Under the pieces are notes generated by a model. That model was given only the letters and a program-made list of their open reading frames with translations, searched no databases and was not told the DNA's origin. A DNA stretch of 64,000 bases from Punctularia strigosozonata HHB-11173 SS5 (taxonomy: Eukaryota; Basidiomycota; Agaricomycetes; Corticiales; Punctulariaceae), in NCBI RefSeq assembly GCF_000264995.1, contig NW_006767435.1:2663208-2727207 (forward strand). Reading direction: 5' to 3'. Positions within the stretch are counted from its first letter, which is position 1; each line of letters starts with the position of its first letter. Position numbers and translations under genes: made by a program. This document shows, one piece after another, positions 31,792 to 44,087 of this stretch.

Positions 31792-32866
31792 ATGGCTAGC
31801 AAAACTCTGCCCAAGATAATATATGGCACCGCATGGTGGGCCGAGATTCTCGCTTGTTCGAGAAGAATGCGTGTATAGCGTACTGGATCCAGGAAAAAGG
31901 AAAGAACGACGGCTCTGGTTATCGCAGCTGTCTTGAATGGCTTTCGAGCTATTGACACAGGCACGTACTCGATAATGAAAGCTTTCGTTTCAATCTGAAC
32001 AGATCTGAACAGCTTGCCAGCCGAAGCACTACGAGTATGTTGAATACTGCTTGCGCCAGAATAGGGTTCACCGAGACAGCTTTCCAGTGAGGCGTTAGTG
32101 GGCGAAGCGCTGGATCTCCTCGCAAAGCAACACGGCATCGTTCGAGACAGCCTATGGCTACAGACCAAGTTTACGCCCTTGGGTGGACAGGACCGCACGA
32201 AGCCTCTTCCGTACGACCCAAAGCTTCCCATCCCAGAGCGAATCGCGCAGTCTCTCGCCACATCCCTGTCCAATCTGCGCACCACGTACCTGGACTCTTA
32301 CCTTCTCCATTCTCCGCTTGGGAACCTGAAGGACACAGTGGAAGCATGGCGCACCCTCATCAAGTTTAAGAGCGACGGGACGGTGAAGAACATCGGGATC
32401 AGCAACATTTACGACCTGGAAATGTTGCAGGCCATAGAAGATGCGACCGGCGTACGAGTGGACGTAGTGCAGAATCGCTGGTTCGAGGGCAACATGTGGG
32501 ACCGCGACGTCTGCAAGTGGTGCAGAGAGAACGGCGTGATGTACCAGTCCGTATTTGCGTGCATCTTCCTACCGCGGCACTATGGTTCTGAGCGATGCGA
32601 TACTGTGCAGATCGTTCTGGACGCTCACCGGCTCTCCTACCACCCTGCTGGGTAACCCGGCTTTGCTATCGCTTGCGGACCGACTCTCAGCGACATCGGC
32701 ACAAGCCGTTTTCAGGATTGCCCAACTAAGTGGCATCACCCCGCTGTCAGGAACCACGGACGACACGCACATGAGGGACGACGTGGCGGCGGAGAAACTG
32801 GAGATGGACGATGCTGTGAAATCCGACGAGTACTCCGAGATTTCAGAGATGCTGTTCTCCTCGTAA
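31792..32866 (+). CDS. Aldo-keto reductase 1
   Basis: Exons start at 31792-31835 (MASKTLPKIIYGTA), 31893-31960, 32013-32034, 32088 onward, and a last exon ending at 32866. The catalytic tetrad is present: Asp in FRAIDTA, Tyr in CQPKHYDEALVG, Lys in WLQTKFTPLGGQ and His in SYLLHSPLGN. Later motifs are GTVKNIGISNIYD, VDVVQNRWFEGNMWD and, after an intron, the YQSFWTLTG block typical of this AKR subgroup. These are cytosolic NADPH-dependent carbonyl reductases; substrate unknown. Oddities: exon 3 is only 22 nt but carries the catalytic Tyr, and the intron before it begins with GC (gcacgt) rather than GT, which the DTACQPKHY motif requires. The acceptor there is preceded by a 10-nt duplication (ATCTGAACAG twice). 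Confidence 0.88.
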
Positions 32867-33160
32867 GAAGATAACAATGTTCGGTGAGGATTTCAATTGT
32901 TGTTACGAATACTACCCCTGGCACACTAAGGTGTACATACAATACTTGATCCGTATGCACATTCTCGATACACTCCGTTTCCAATATGAGCCTGAATAAC
33001 CTAGTCTGCAAAAGTAACCTCAACCCTAAGACAGCCTAAGACTCAAAGCCAACGGTCTCGTGACCAGGGGTCGCGTTTGGTGATTATTCCGGAATCGCGT
33101 TTGGGTCCCAAAGATATTACTGGACTCGGCCTTGACCAACACAGCGCGGGTATACGAGTC

Positions 33161-34511
33161 ATGTCAAACGGAACTATTATTCCCTCTACTCTGACCGACG
33201 TCAACCTTGACGATGCGCGCTCCTTACTCCCTGACCTTGAGGCTGCCCAACTGGGAATCCTCGAAGCGCGCACCGCATATAGGGAACGCACCGCAGACCC
33301 CGAGGTGGATGATGCGCTCGGGTGGGCTCCTGTCGGCTCCAATGGGAGGAGCAGAGACCCCGCAGGTGCGAAGGACGATGTCGAAGCCATGCTGGTGTGT
33401 TTCCAAATCCTTGGTTTGCGTTGACCTGAGCTGACCCCCCGACTTCCCGTCCAGTCGTTCTTTCGCCAAGTTAAGTATCAGTATTTGCAGAAGTTCGCGA
33501 AGGACAAATACGTCGGTATCATACTGTCCGATGATGCCCCCTCGATCACGCCCGAGGACAACGACGCACTGCAAGCCGAGAACGAGCAGAGGAAGGAGGA
33601 GCTGCGGGCCAAAAAGCGGGCTCTGGATGAAATACGGGAAAAACTGCGCCAAGAAGCCACGACCGTAGCGAGAAGTAGGCGTGCTCCCCCGTGGTCATCG
33701 TCAAACCGCTGACAAGCCTACCTGTGTAGCCTACGAGCGTGCTCAGAAGGAGTCGCGGGAGGCGATGGAACTATCGCAGAAGATATTGGACGCGCGACTG
33801 GCGCTCACGCGGCTGAAGCAGACGCATCCCCCACCGCGATTCACTATTGAGAAAGCCCAAGATGTCCTGGAACAACAGGACGTCGAGATGCAACGCCTGG
33901 ATGAACAAGTGAGATATCTCGTTAGCTTTCGTTGCCTTTCAGTTCTAACAAGGGCGTGCAGACAGCTTCATTGGACAAGGCCGTGAGAGAGCTCAAGGGG
34001 CACGTCAGCGAAGAAGTCAAAGCGCTAGAGCGGGTCCGCGTCGAACGCGCAGAGAAGGAGCGGGAAGTTCGTAGCGCGCTCGGCGCCGACGCGAACGGCG
34101 TGGACGAGCGCGTCATGGACCTCTTTGAATGGTATGCTAGCTAATGCTATACTCCATACTGGTGCTTGACAGCCCCGCTCTTATAGGTATACGGCCGACC
34201 TGGACCTTCATCGCTCCTTGCTGTCTCTCGAATTCCTTGAGCATATCTCCGACGACGAGCTGCAGCTCATCTACAACATCGCGCACCCTGCTCGTCCCAC
34301 TGTTCGCCGACGCGTGACGATCACACTCATCTATTCCCCGCTCCTTGGAGGCAAAGTCGGAAGGAGGAGGATAGAAGACGCTCAGGTCGAGGTCGACGGA
34401 CAAACCGAGCCTGCTCTGGACGGGGTGCTAGATGAACACCTGAGGGCAAACGACGTCAGGGGCTTGGTTAACGGCATACTGGCCCGGATCAGGGGTGAGA
34501 TGTCTATGTGA
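33161..34511 (+). CDS. Coiled-coil kinetochore protein, Sos7-like
   Basis: About five exons start at the ATG 33161 (MSNGTIIPSTLTDVNLDD). After a first exon ending near VEAML, the second opens FRQVKYQYLQKFAKDKYVGII, followed by ITPEDNDALQAENEQRKEEL. Long heptad-rich coiled coils follow (AQKESREAMELSQKILDARL, EKAQDVLEQQDVEMQRLDEQ, VRELKGHVSEEVKALERVRV), then a C-terminal globular part (DLHRSLLSLEFLEHISDDEL, RVTITLIYSPLLGG). The FRxxKxxYLxxxAKDKYV motif before a coiled coil is what I associate with fission yeast Sos7, the partner of Spc7/KNL1 at kinetochores (Kre28 in budding yeast). The call rests on recall of that motif; another coiled-coil structural protein is possible. Confidence 0.65.
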
Positions 34512-35384
34512 GAGAGATATCCGCAACACGGGGACGCCACGTCATTCGCGCAACCGGTGGGTTTGCTCTTTTCGGCGTCGTTGGATGAACGATGTTCATT
34601 GAGCTCTCCATAGCGGCCTGAGCGCCGTCCTAGGCAAAACTGAGCTGGGTGTCTCAATAATCTGGATGCTTCACCTTCTACGTCAAGGGAGTGGACTGTC
34701 AGTGAATACCTGCAGCATGGCTACTGCACTACAGGACTAGCGAATTTCATCGTGTTATCGGCCTTCAAGTTCGATACTGCAAGCAAACCTCAGCGCTGGT
34801 CCGATACATTGCAACGCCCGGCGACAGGATGCCTCACCCGCTCGCGAATCCGTCGGCCTGTTGCCGCACTGGTACCTGTATATGGATATCAAATTGCCTT
34901 TTGTGGCTTCCCGCCTGATTTCACGTCAACTTATCCGACGCGTTCCCGCGAGGCCGGCGCGGAGTCACGTCGCCTTCACCCCTTCGCTGCCCTACTTCTT
35001 AGGATGTCTATGATAATCTGTTGGTACTTGATGCCCAGGATTTGATATACACAATATATTCGCACTAGGTCAAGAACATGCTTGAGGCTTGATATGGGCC
35101 ACACTTCATCCCAGTCAAGCGAATGGCTCCCCCTATCGAGGTCGGCGGTCGACGCAATCACTCTGGTTGTCTGCTCGGACACGGACACGGAGACAGCTGC
35201 TCACGCCCGGCATCTCAAAGCCAACCACGATCGGGCGTGGACCAACCATCTTTGACGGCGAGCCGCAACATAAAAGGAGCCGTTGGCTGACTGGATGCTC
35301 TCCACCCCCGCCTTTGCGAATCCTCTCTTGCGATAACACACAACCGCTCCCCTCGTCGCCCTCCACTTACATTCATTGACAATC
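34512..35384. other. Upstream region of the hydrophobin gene
   Basis: About 870 bp, including the hydrophobin core promoter with a TATA-like box at 35270-35277. No other gene is supported. Confidence 0.55.
35270..35277 (+). promoter_or_regulatory. TATA box of hydrophobin gene
   Basis: ATAAAAGG lies 115 bp upstream of the hydrophobin ATG, a typical distance for strongly expressed agaricomycete genes, which usually start transcription some 30-40 bp below the box. Confidence 0.6.
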
Positions 35385-35989
35385 ATGTTCGCATCCAAGT
35401 TCGCCGTTGTTCTCGCCATGACCGCTGCGGCTGTCGCGACTCCACTCAACACCCGCCAGGGCCAGGTGCGCATGTTCGCTCGATCGTTTCACTGGGAAGG
35501 TTCTGAAACGTCCCTAGTGTAACACCGGCAACCTCCACTGCTGCAATCAGTAGGATGACATGACACTCACCGCGATCGCATTGCTAACCCTGGGGTTGCA
35601 CGTAGGGTTCAGAAGGCTAGCCAACCCTCGACCGCCGGACTGCTGAGCCTTCTCGACATTGTCGTGCAAGGCCTTGACGTTCCGGTCGGTGTTGGCTGCA
35701 CGCCGATCAACGTGGTCAGTCCCATCCATACCTTATAAGAGGTGTATGTGTTGCTGACCACTTCTCAGATTGGCGCCGGCTCCGGTGCTACCTGCCAACA
35801 GCAGCCCGTCTGCTGCGACAGTGAGTGGAGGGTTTGTGCTATGCAATCGACAGTTGCTGAACCCTTTTCCAGACAACCACTTTGGCGGCCTCGTCGCGGT
35901 CGGTTGCTCCCCTAGTGAGTGATCGCGCTTTGCTGGAGGTCTGATTGTAACGTTGACGGGGCGTGGCAGTCAACGTCAACGGCCTCTGA
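35385..35989 (+). CDS. Class I hydrophobin
   Basis: Six exons, 35385-35465, 35518-35549, 35606-35714, 35769-35820, 35873-35914 and 35970-35989, give 111 residues; all introns are 52-56 nt and follow GT-AG. A signal peptide (MFASKFAVVLAMTAAAVA) precedes PLNTRQGQ. The eight cysteines have the hydrophobin order: one in QCNTG, a pair in LHCCNQ, one in GVGCTPINV, one in ATCQQ, a pair in PVCCDN and one in VGCSPINV. The long hydrophobic loop between the pair and the third position, and the length after it, fit class I. Such proteins are secreted, assemble into rodlets at air-water interfaces and coat aerial hyphae and fruiting bodies. Nothing appears broken. Confidence 0.97.
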
Positions 35990-36414
35990 GCGTCCCCCAT
36001 CTATCCCATCCTGGTCGAGAAGCGCGTGGTCTGATTCACTGGTTCATTACTGTGTTGCATCGCTATCCTAGTCACATTGTTAGTCCTCTTGTCGAATAGC
36101 ACATCGGTTTCCGACAATGAGATGAGTTGGCATCCGAGCTGTAGGCCGTATATGGGCGCTAACACGGAGTGAACGGTAAGCTGTGATGACGCAGGCGGGG
36201 AACATGGCGCGCGGCGAGACACGCGGCGATGACGCGCCCGCCGTGGTTGGTGGCTACAAAAGCAGCTGATGCTGCGCCAGTGCAGAGCCCCCGAGCGCCT
36301 TGAACCTCGAAGCTGTTGTTCCACACTGTCCGCCGTCTATTTAACTGGAGGCATCGCCGCCATCCCAGGTCTCAGTCTGAACCTCCTCCGACCTCCCGCA
36401 ACCCACCTCAAGCC
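35990..36414. other. Intergenic region
   Basis: About 420 bp between the hydrophobin and the PP2C gene on the same strand. A short sequence near 36330-36345 (CTATTTAA) may be the PP2C TATA element. Confidence 0.4.
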
Positions 36415-37591
36415 ATGAACCACTCGGCGACCAACGACGGCGATGCCCACACCAAAGCGACCACGACCGCCGCCGGCGCGGATACCCACGGAGTACGCGC
36501 TTTTCGCTGATCTGCTACGGTCATCGTCGTTGAGCCAGCCCAGAACCTGAACCAGAAGCCAGCCGGCCAGAACGGCTTCTTCACCGTCGGCGTGACCGAC
36601 GAGAAGGGCAAGCGCCGGACCATGGAGGACGCGCATTCGTTCGTCTTCGACTTCGCCGGCGTGCGCGGACAGGGTTTCTTCGCCGTCTTCGACGGACACG
36701 CCGGCAAGGACGCGGCGGAGTGGTGCGGATTCCACTTCCACGAGGTGCGTTGTGGTGTCTGCCTGGCCGCGGCGTGGACCGCACGACGCGCTCAACACAC
36801 GATCTTGCGACCCACAGTATTTTCTGCAAGCACTCGATCGCATGCGAAACTCGTCCATACCTGACACCCTCAATCAGACGTTCCACGACGTTGACGCCCA
36901 TCTGTCGAGGCGATCCGAGGAATCGGACGGCAAGCTACACTCCGGCTGCACCGCCGTCACCGCGTTCCTGCGCCTCGAGGACTCCAGCGGCAAGCAGTCC
37001 TTCCTCGGACCCAACCCGGATCTAACGAAGGTGCACGATCCGCCCTCGGACGCCCAACTACGCAGGGTGTTGTATTGCGCGAACGCGGGGGACGCGCGCG
37101 GCGTGCTCTGCCGCGCGGGAAAAGCGGTGAGGCTCACCTACGATCACAAGGGATCGGACAAGCAGGAGGCGAAGCGCATAACGGACGCGGGCGGATTCAT
37201 GATGAGCGGCCGCGTCAACGGCGTCTTGGCCGTCACTCGCAGTCTCGGCGATTCCGCGATGAAGGAGTTTGTCGTCGGCGCGCCTTATACCACGGAGACT
37301 GAGCTCTCTGATGACGACGAGTTCCTTATTCTCGCTTGCGACGGGGTCAGTGCATCTCGCGATCCGCTCCATCAGATCAGCCTCTGATGATTCTTATAGC
37401 TGTGGGACATCACGGGTGACCAAGGCGCTGTCAACAAGGCAAGGGCGATAGCCAACCCCGAAGAAGCAAGCCGTGCTCTGGTGGACTGGGCGCTGAGCAA
37501 GGGCACGCAGGACAATGTTACCGTGCTCGTCATTCGCTTCAAGGACAGTCCTATCGATGCCAACTCGCTAGCTAGTACCCAGTCCGTATAA
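36415..37591 (+). CDS. PP2C-type Ser/Thr protein phosphatase (Ptc1-like)
   Basis: Four exons start at the ATG 36415 (MNHSATNDGDAHTKATTT). After the first intron the domain opens FFTVGVTDEKGKRRTMEDAH with the metal-binding Glu-Asp, then GFFAVFDGHAGKDAAEW with the second metal Asp. Further signature motifs are SGCTAVTAFL, LYCANAGDARGVLCRAGKAV, LAVTRSLGDSAMKEFV, DEFLILACDG followed after the last intron by LWDITGDQ, and GTQDNVTVLVIRF. The full set of PP2C motifs is present and all metal ligands are kept. Enzymes of this size and type (S. cerevisiae Ptc1) dephosphorylate MAP kinases of the osmotic stress (HOG) and cell integrity pathways in cytoplasm and nucleus. Confidence 0.95.
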
Positions 37592-38287
37592 CAAGTTTTC
37601 GATGTAACGCATACTTTCTTCTCTAGCATTTCCTTTCGCATCCATGCGCAACACGTTTCCGTAGGAGCGTCCATCATCATATTGTATGAGTACGTGGCAA
37701 ATAATTCATGATGTAGCACTATGTACACTGTCCGTGTAACGTTCCGAGTGAGTGCGTACACATATCATGGTCGCATTTATATTTCGTCCATGAGAGCTCT
37801 GCCGGGTGCCCACCTTAAGAAAACATCGTCACGATTGCTATACGTGTTCCCTTGCTCTGTTCGTCGCTACATTCTGAAACGAGCCACTATGCCAGGATAT
37901 ATATATCGCATGGAGCGCGATCAATGCTACGGTTGCTGCAAGGGTGCGAGACGACCGTGACTATTGCAAGACTTGTTATCCCGACATGCGGTCAGCTATA
38001 TCGATGATGATCCCGTACCAAGTCGAACCAGTAACTGTGAGCCTGGACCTGCCGGATGTTTTGTAGGGAGAGTTAACGCGAAATTCAATGCGTTCGTATA
38101 CACCACTTGCCTGCATCGGTCTGCCACACACACAGGTGCTTCTCTGATGCAGCCGCGACCAGAAAATGTTGTTTCGGGGATCGTGTCCCGCCTAACATAG
38201 TTGTTCAGTAGTGGCAAAGAATATATATATAACTTGCGTACGCATATGGCACGGGCATTCTCGGCATCACCTTGAGCACGCAGGAAA
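37592..38287. other. Convergent intergenic region
   Basis: About 700 bp between the PP2C stop and the WD40-like gene on the opposite strand. A coding tail of the latter down to about 38205 cannot be excluded; nothing else is supported. Confidence 0.45.
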
Positions 38288-39514
38288 TCAATGCGAGTGA
38301 CGAGGGAAGAAAGAGATGTGCGATGTACTGGGAAAGATAAGAAACTGCTTCTTGCGTGGAGGCTGTCTTGCATCCCAGACCTGTACTCCACCCATGCTGA
38401 TCGCGTGTAGCAGGGCCCGCCCGTTGTGAGTAAATGCCAGAGGAGCTATTCCAAGCTCTCCGTGTATCGAAAGGACACGCCAATACCTGCGATCCAAGCA
38501 AACGCCGGTAGATGTAGCGATGGCGATACGGTCCAAGTATGGACTGAAACTAGTCCTCCCCCTGTCGAGAGGGTACTCAGCACGGAAGTGCTCAACGCGA
38601 GATGCCATGCATACATTGGGAGATCAGTTATCGGTATACCCACAAATTTACATGCAGATAGATCTGTGAGGTCCCATATCCTTGGGAATATCGTCAGCAA
38701 GTGGCAAATTAACAACGGATCGACTGGTCTTACGCAATTCCGTGATTCTCATGTCCGACGAAAAACTTCGCAAGCTTGTCGTCGAACCTGAGGTCTACCA
38801 TCTCAACCTTGTCTTCGGATCGGTTCACGCAGGCAGGATATCCTTCAAAACGTGATCTTGGATGCCAGTCCCCTGCATACGTGAGACAGCTGCATGGAAG
38901 TTCCACGATTACGCCAGATAAGTACCTTGACCCTCTGATATTTCGCTCCTTACCCATAGTTGCACTGACGTGCCGTCACCGGTTCCAAGAACAGTTCCCC
39001 TCTTGTCGGCAGCCATGTGTTTGATACTGTCCGGTGGAGCGACGATACCCCTCATGGTGACGCGAACTCGGTCCTGTTGCCAAGATGAGAACGTCTACGC
39101 CGGCGATAGAGTGAAGCGTGAATAACTCCGTCAAGGGTTTTTTTTGTCCAAGTAAAGGTTGGCCAGGATTCCATCAACGTAGCCAGCCACTATTTCCCTG
39201 TGGGTCCATATCATGCAAGAGAGGGCGTGAGTATGCTGAAAATGGGCAACGGCACGGTCCGGGCATCTTCCAAGGTCATACAGCACGATGAGTCCAAGTC
39301 CAGTTCCAATAGCAAGCCATGTGCAATCAGGGCTGAACGCAACGTCCTTGATGTGCTCCAGCTCCTTTGTAAACCTTTCCCGATATAGCAGCGGCATGAG
39401 ACGAGGTATGGATAGTAAGTTAGGACAAGAAGGAGCCGTGTCGGCAGCGCTTGCATTCCTGCGCGGCGGCTCGCACAACGCCTCAAGCATGGATCGTAAC
39501 TTCGCATCAACCAT
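38288..39514 (-). CDS. WD40-repeat-like protein, gene model uncertain
   Basis: The start ATG at 39514 opens MVDAKLRSMLEALCEP. The first exon, to about 39140, carries repeat-like blades (IKDVAFSPDCTWLAIGTGLG, LIVLYDLGR, LSCMIWTHREIVAGYVDGIL). Further minus-strand segments near 38960-38730 (CSCLTYAGDWHPRSRFEGYP, VEMVDLRFDDKLAKFFVGHE), 38715 (IWDLTDLSACKFVGIPI) and 38600-38290 (YLDRIAIATSTGVCLDRRYW, PLAFTHNGRALLHAISMGGVQVWDAR) continue the pattern of short beta strands with WD-type ends. These segments need several introns that I could only place roughly, and a decayed copy is possible. Such WD40-like families are expanded in polypores. The role is unknown; blades generally serve as protein-binding scaffolds. 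Confidence 0.5.
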
Positions 39515-40031
39515 TCAATCTGAGCCCTACACCCTGACTCAACTCACATATACACCGCCTCCCCGCAACCGCATCCTCAGGCAAAGTACGCTGCCCACAA
39601 AGGATGCCATCTGAAGTGCCGAACCGCGTTGTAGAGTACAACGCGTCTCACCTGTTGAAATGCTTATCCTGACCGTCTCATGGAACCTATCATATACTCG
39701 GAGAGCCTTTTCAGATCCGTCATCCTGACGTACGCCCTGGTAGGGGTTGGAAGGCCATATTTGTAAGGCCAGTTCCGTCCTTCAACTCCGTGCGAAAATG
39801 GCTCCGATGCGGGATGAATGCAGCATTTCAGCATCACAGCCGTTTGCCATCAACACACCATTGAGAGGCACCAAAGCAACCTACGGCGCAAAGCGTAACA
39901 CCGTCTAGTCATAGCACAGCAATTCTCTTTGCGCAATCACAAGCAGTCATGCTACCCAAATACTGTGGATGTCTTGTGAGATAAAACTGGTACTGAATCA
40001 AGGATGAACTCACGTTACCGCTACAAACGTT
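39515..40031. other. Intergenic region
   Basis: About 520 bp between the start of the WD40-like gene and the stop of RRP12, both on the minus strand. No supported feature. Confidence 0.5.
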
Positions 40032-43000
40032 CTACTTTTTACTGGCAATGCCAATACGTCCACTTTTCCCGCCCTTCCTCTTCGCAGCTTGTTTGAGCGT
40101 GAGATACGCATAAGGATCCACGCCGTTCTTCTTCACGTCTCCACCCGCCCTCTGTAGGTCTGGTTAAATATGTTCCGAAACAATACCCATGCAACATAGG
40201 AACACATACCTTAGCCTTGAATTCCTGCCCGAGCTTCGGCTCAGACTTCTTCTTGGCCCTCTTTCCCGTTGCCGCTTCCATCACCTCGTCCGGATCAGCC
40301 ATCTCCACGTCCTCGGCCTCCCGCCGCCGCTTCTTCGTGTCTTTATTGAATTTGACGCGCCCATTCGGCCCACGAGTGAAACCATCGACAGAAGTCAAAC
40401 TCTCCCGGTACGCCGTGCCGACGACGTCCTCCTTCGCTGGTCCTGGAGCGGCGCCTGCGTCCGAATCAGAGTCTTCGTTGTCGATGACCATTTTGCCGGT
40501 CTCATGGTCCGTCTTGTATCGAGCGGCGTCTTGGCCCGGTTTCCTGCGGTTACCCGCCTTGCCACCTGGACCGCTCAGATCAGCGGGGAACCGAAACAAC
40601 GACCAAGAAGTCCCTCACTCGTTAATCTGGTCGCCGCTCCTGAGAGCAAATCCATTGGTTCGTCCTCGTCGACTCGCAAGCGCGGACCTGCTTGAGCGCC
40701 CTTTCTCTTCCCCGCACGATCTCGACCTTGGGCAGGCGCGTCCTCGCCGTCGTCGCTGTCGTCCGCCTCGCTCTCGCTACCGTACAGGACATCCTCGAAC
40801 GCATCACCGGTTGCTACCTTGCGCGAGGGCGCATCGTCGTCATCATCGTCTGCGGTCGCCACCCGCTTTCGCTTCGCCCGGTCCTTCCTCTTCTTGATGT
40901 TCACCAGCACCTTTCGCGCCTCATCCTCGCCCGCGCAGCTGTATACGTCCTCAAAACCGAACCGTCGTAGCATTCGCTCGAAGATGTGCCGAACCTTCTG
41001 CTTGAAGTGGTTCTTGTGATCGTGAACCCATCCGAGGAGCGCGGGCACGAGTTGCGGCAGCTGTGGGCGGAGGAGCTCAGCGGGAAGGGTGTGAATGGCG
41101 AGTTTGATGTAGCCCAGGGTAGATTTGACGATCTCCCGATTGGCGGAGGATAGGAAGACGAGGAGGGTGGAGAAGATCTCAATATGCATGCTGTCCGGGA
41201 TGGCGTCTATGGTGCGTTTAGTTCATCGCGTCGGATCCAGCAAGAGATCGTACACACCTTTGAATTCGAAGACTATTCGGGAAATGGCGGTGACTGTTGC
41301 ACTGATCATGTGCGGTGTTGCACCCGCCAGCCCACCCGCAATCATGGTCATGTACTCCTCGATGCTTGCAGGCGCCTCATCCGCCACGCCATCCTCCTCC
41401 ATGCCATCGACATTGCCGCGTTTCACGACGCCACCCTCACTCATCTTATGCCCCATGATGACAAGCAAGTCGAACGCGGCGTTCCGTGCCTTCTCCGCAG
41501 GTTCTTTGGTCCCCAGGATGGCCTCCGGTATGAGCGACGGCAGCAAGTGGAGCGATGTAGAGGGTATGGCTGGAATCACAGCAGCGAGAAGCGCAAATCG
41601 GTCCCGTTTCGCTGCCGCATGGAGCGCGTCTGCCCGGGCCTCCAGCTCCTTCACGACAGCTTCGGCATTCATCGGCACCTTCCCGCTCTCGGCCAGCCTG
41701 GCAAGGATCTTGTAGCCGCGCTTCTGTACGCCAACGTCCTTGGACGCGAGTACTTGCGGAGACAGGCACATCTGGAAGAGTGCTGCCGCGTCGGTCTGGG
41801 AAAGGAACGGGGTAAGGAGCGCGAGGAGGTCGAGTGTTGTCGCGGCGACACTGTTCTCGCCTTGCTGCGACGGAGCGCCGGCCTGGGCGAGGTTCTGCTG
41901 GAAGAGCGCGACGATCTTGTTGTAAGCTTTGTTGATCTCGGTCGCGTCGGCGATGCCGAGCCACGCGGTAATCACATCGCCGACTATTCCGCGGGCACCC
42001 CGATCCACGGCACTGAACACGTTGAACAGCACCGCGAGCCAGCTCTCCACCTGCGCGCGGAGGAAAGCGACGTTAGCCTGCGCTTGCTCGCGGGAGGTCG
42101 ATACGAAGGCCGCCTGGTATCGAGATAGCTTCTGTTCATCGTCGGATGCGAGCGCGGCGTTGGACTCAACCAGAGTCTTAAGCGCCTTCAATACCGCAGG
42201 TCGAAGCTCTTCCTGGCCGTAGAGAAGCTGGGAAAGGAGCTGGGAGAACTCGGGGGTGAGCGCCTTGCCGATATCGCCGCCGCCGTAACAGTATCCGACA
42301 AGTCCAGCCCATATCTGGCTGACGAGCACGCTCCAGACCTTGGCTTCGCTCGCTCGCTCGCCCTCCTCTGCTTGTTGCTGGTAATCGAACATGCGTTCGG
42401 AGAGGGGGACAAAGTAGGCGAGGAAGTGGGTGAGAGGGGATGGGTGGGGGTGCGGGAGGAGGGGGAGGATGAAAGCGCGAGGTTCGCGCTTCGCAGCCCT
42501 GATGGGATAGCCTGTTTAGTACGGAAGCGAATGTCATAAATGGCAACATACCGGTCTGTGGGTTCGAGGTTGAGCGGGAGGATGCGGAGAAGCACTTCGG
42601 GACCGAGCACTTGCACAGCGACGCTCAAGACACCGTCCGCAGCCTCCTTGTGCTCGAAAGACTTCTGCACTCTCAAGTGGCCGACTTTCTCGATCAGTCC
42701 GGAGGTAAGGACCTCCGCTGCCGTGGCCTGCGACCCCGACGACCGAAGTTGCAGGTTGGAGATGATAGATGAAATGGCCGAAAGCACCTCCGGCATTGAG
42801 CGGGCGAAGGCGAGCGAGTCGAGTGCGGCGCTGGCTTGGGTGATGATCTTGTTCAGAGGGTTATGGCCCTCTGAGGTGGATCCCTTCGACGAGACTTCGG
42901 CAACGGCGCGCTGTACGAGAGCGGGAGAGAAGCACTGCGCAAGGAGTTCTAGTGACTCAGCAGCCGCCTTGCGTATGCTCGAGTCGGTCGATTCCAGGTA

Positions 43001-44087
43001 CCCCCAGACCGTCTTCCAAACCTTGCCCAGTTGGGCGGTGGATGCCTCCTCATCCGCTCGATGGTACGCTAGCGCGGCATTACCGACAACGAGCAGCCAT
43101 GCGGGGGCGAGGGTGGTATCATTTTTTTGCGGGGCAGAAGAGAGGATAACCTTGAGGATGTTGGGGAGCTGGGGGGCGATGGTGCCCTCGTCTTCTTCCG
43201 AGGGTGAGATGAGGAGGTCGGTGAGAATGGTGTAGGCAGACTGCGAGAGGAAGGGGTTTCCTAGGCGAGGGAGGGTAAGGAGGGAGGCGGAGATGGGTGG
43301 GAGTGCCTGGTAGATTATCAGTCCTATAGAACACACGAGAAGCAGTACAAGAACATACTGCAGGAGGTAATTTCGGGAGGACAGGCTTGAGGAAAGCGAG
43401 GAGATGTATCGCAACCTCTGAGCTATCGCCTTCCTCCTTCTTGCCTTTTGATTTCGCTAAGGGGCTCGCATTGGCAGCTTCGAGGATGCTCTTTGACCAC
43501 TCGGCAACGCGATCGGCATAAGGGTGCCTCGCCATCGGCGGCGGCGGCGCGTTCAACAGGTCCCTCACTATCTCTGCCGCCTTTCTGCGCACCTTCGGTC
43601 GCCCGTCGACACATAGTTGCAGAATGCTCGAGAACGACTGTCGGACTGCAGGAAGCTCAAGCTGGGTGCGGTCGAGCACCTTGAGTACGGCTCCGAAGAG
43701 GGACAGCTGCGAGCGCAGGGCAGGCGCATGGGCGTACAGGGCAGGCCATAACGGTACAATGAGGTTGTTAAGGGTCTGCAGATGAGTGCGGATAACGGGT
43801 GCGGGGACGAAGGGGGCGACGAGAGCGAGCAGGTAAAGCTCGGCGGGGAGGACGTCTCCCTCCCCGAGTTGATTCTGGAGTCCGGAGCCTTGGTCCTTGT
43901 GCAGCGTACCGTCGAGCGTGGAGAGTAGCGACGCAAAGTATGCGGTCGGCGATCGCTCGGTATGCTGCTCATCGAGGGTGGCCTCGAGCGCGCGGAGCAA
44001 CGTCGCGGGGGTCTTCTGATGTGGCAGCGACGACGCAGTGTGAGGCCTGATCTTGGCGAGCGTCTCTTCCATCTCGGACGCCGACAT
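40032..44087 (-). CDS. RRP12: Ribosomal RNA-processing protein 12 (NUC173 domain)
   Basis: A long multi-exon gene, roughly 1,240 residues, from ATG 44087 (MSASEMEETLAKIRPHTASS) to the stop at 40032-40034. The protein is a HEAT/ARM alpha-solenoid: examples are YFASLLSTLDGTLHKDQGSG, RKAAEIVRDLLNAPPPPMAR, ESLELLAQCFSPALVQRAVA, KIVALFQQNLAQAG and DLLALLTPFLSQTDAAALFQ. The NUC173 part includes LPLNLEPTDR, and the end of the solenoid reads LRRFGFEDVYSCAGEDEARKVL and NIKKRKDRAKRKR. The C terminus is acidic then lysine-rich, ending SGRIGIASKK. Rrp12 is a nucleolar and shuttling factor needed for maturation and export of both ribosomal subunits. It shares a 163-bp divergent promoter with the acyltransferase gene. 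Confidence 0.97.

Noticed and set aside
41184-42128. Plus-strand open frame of 314 codons
   Set aside because: Antisense shadow of the RRP12 solenoid exon.
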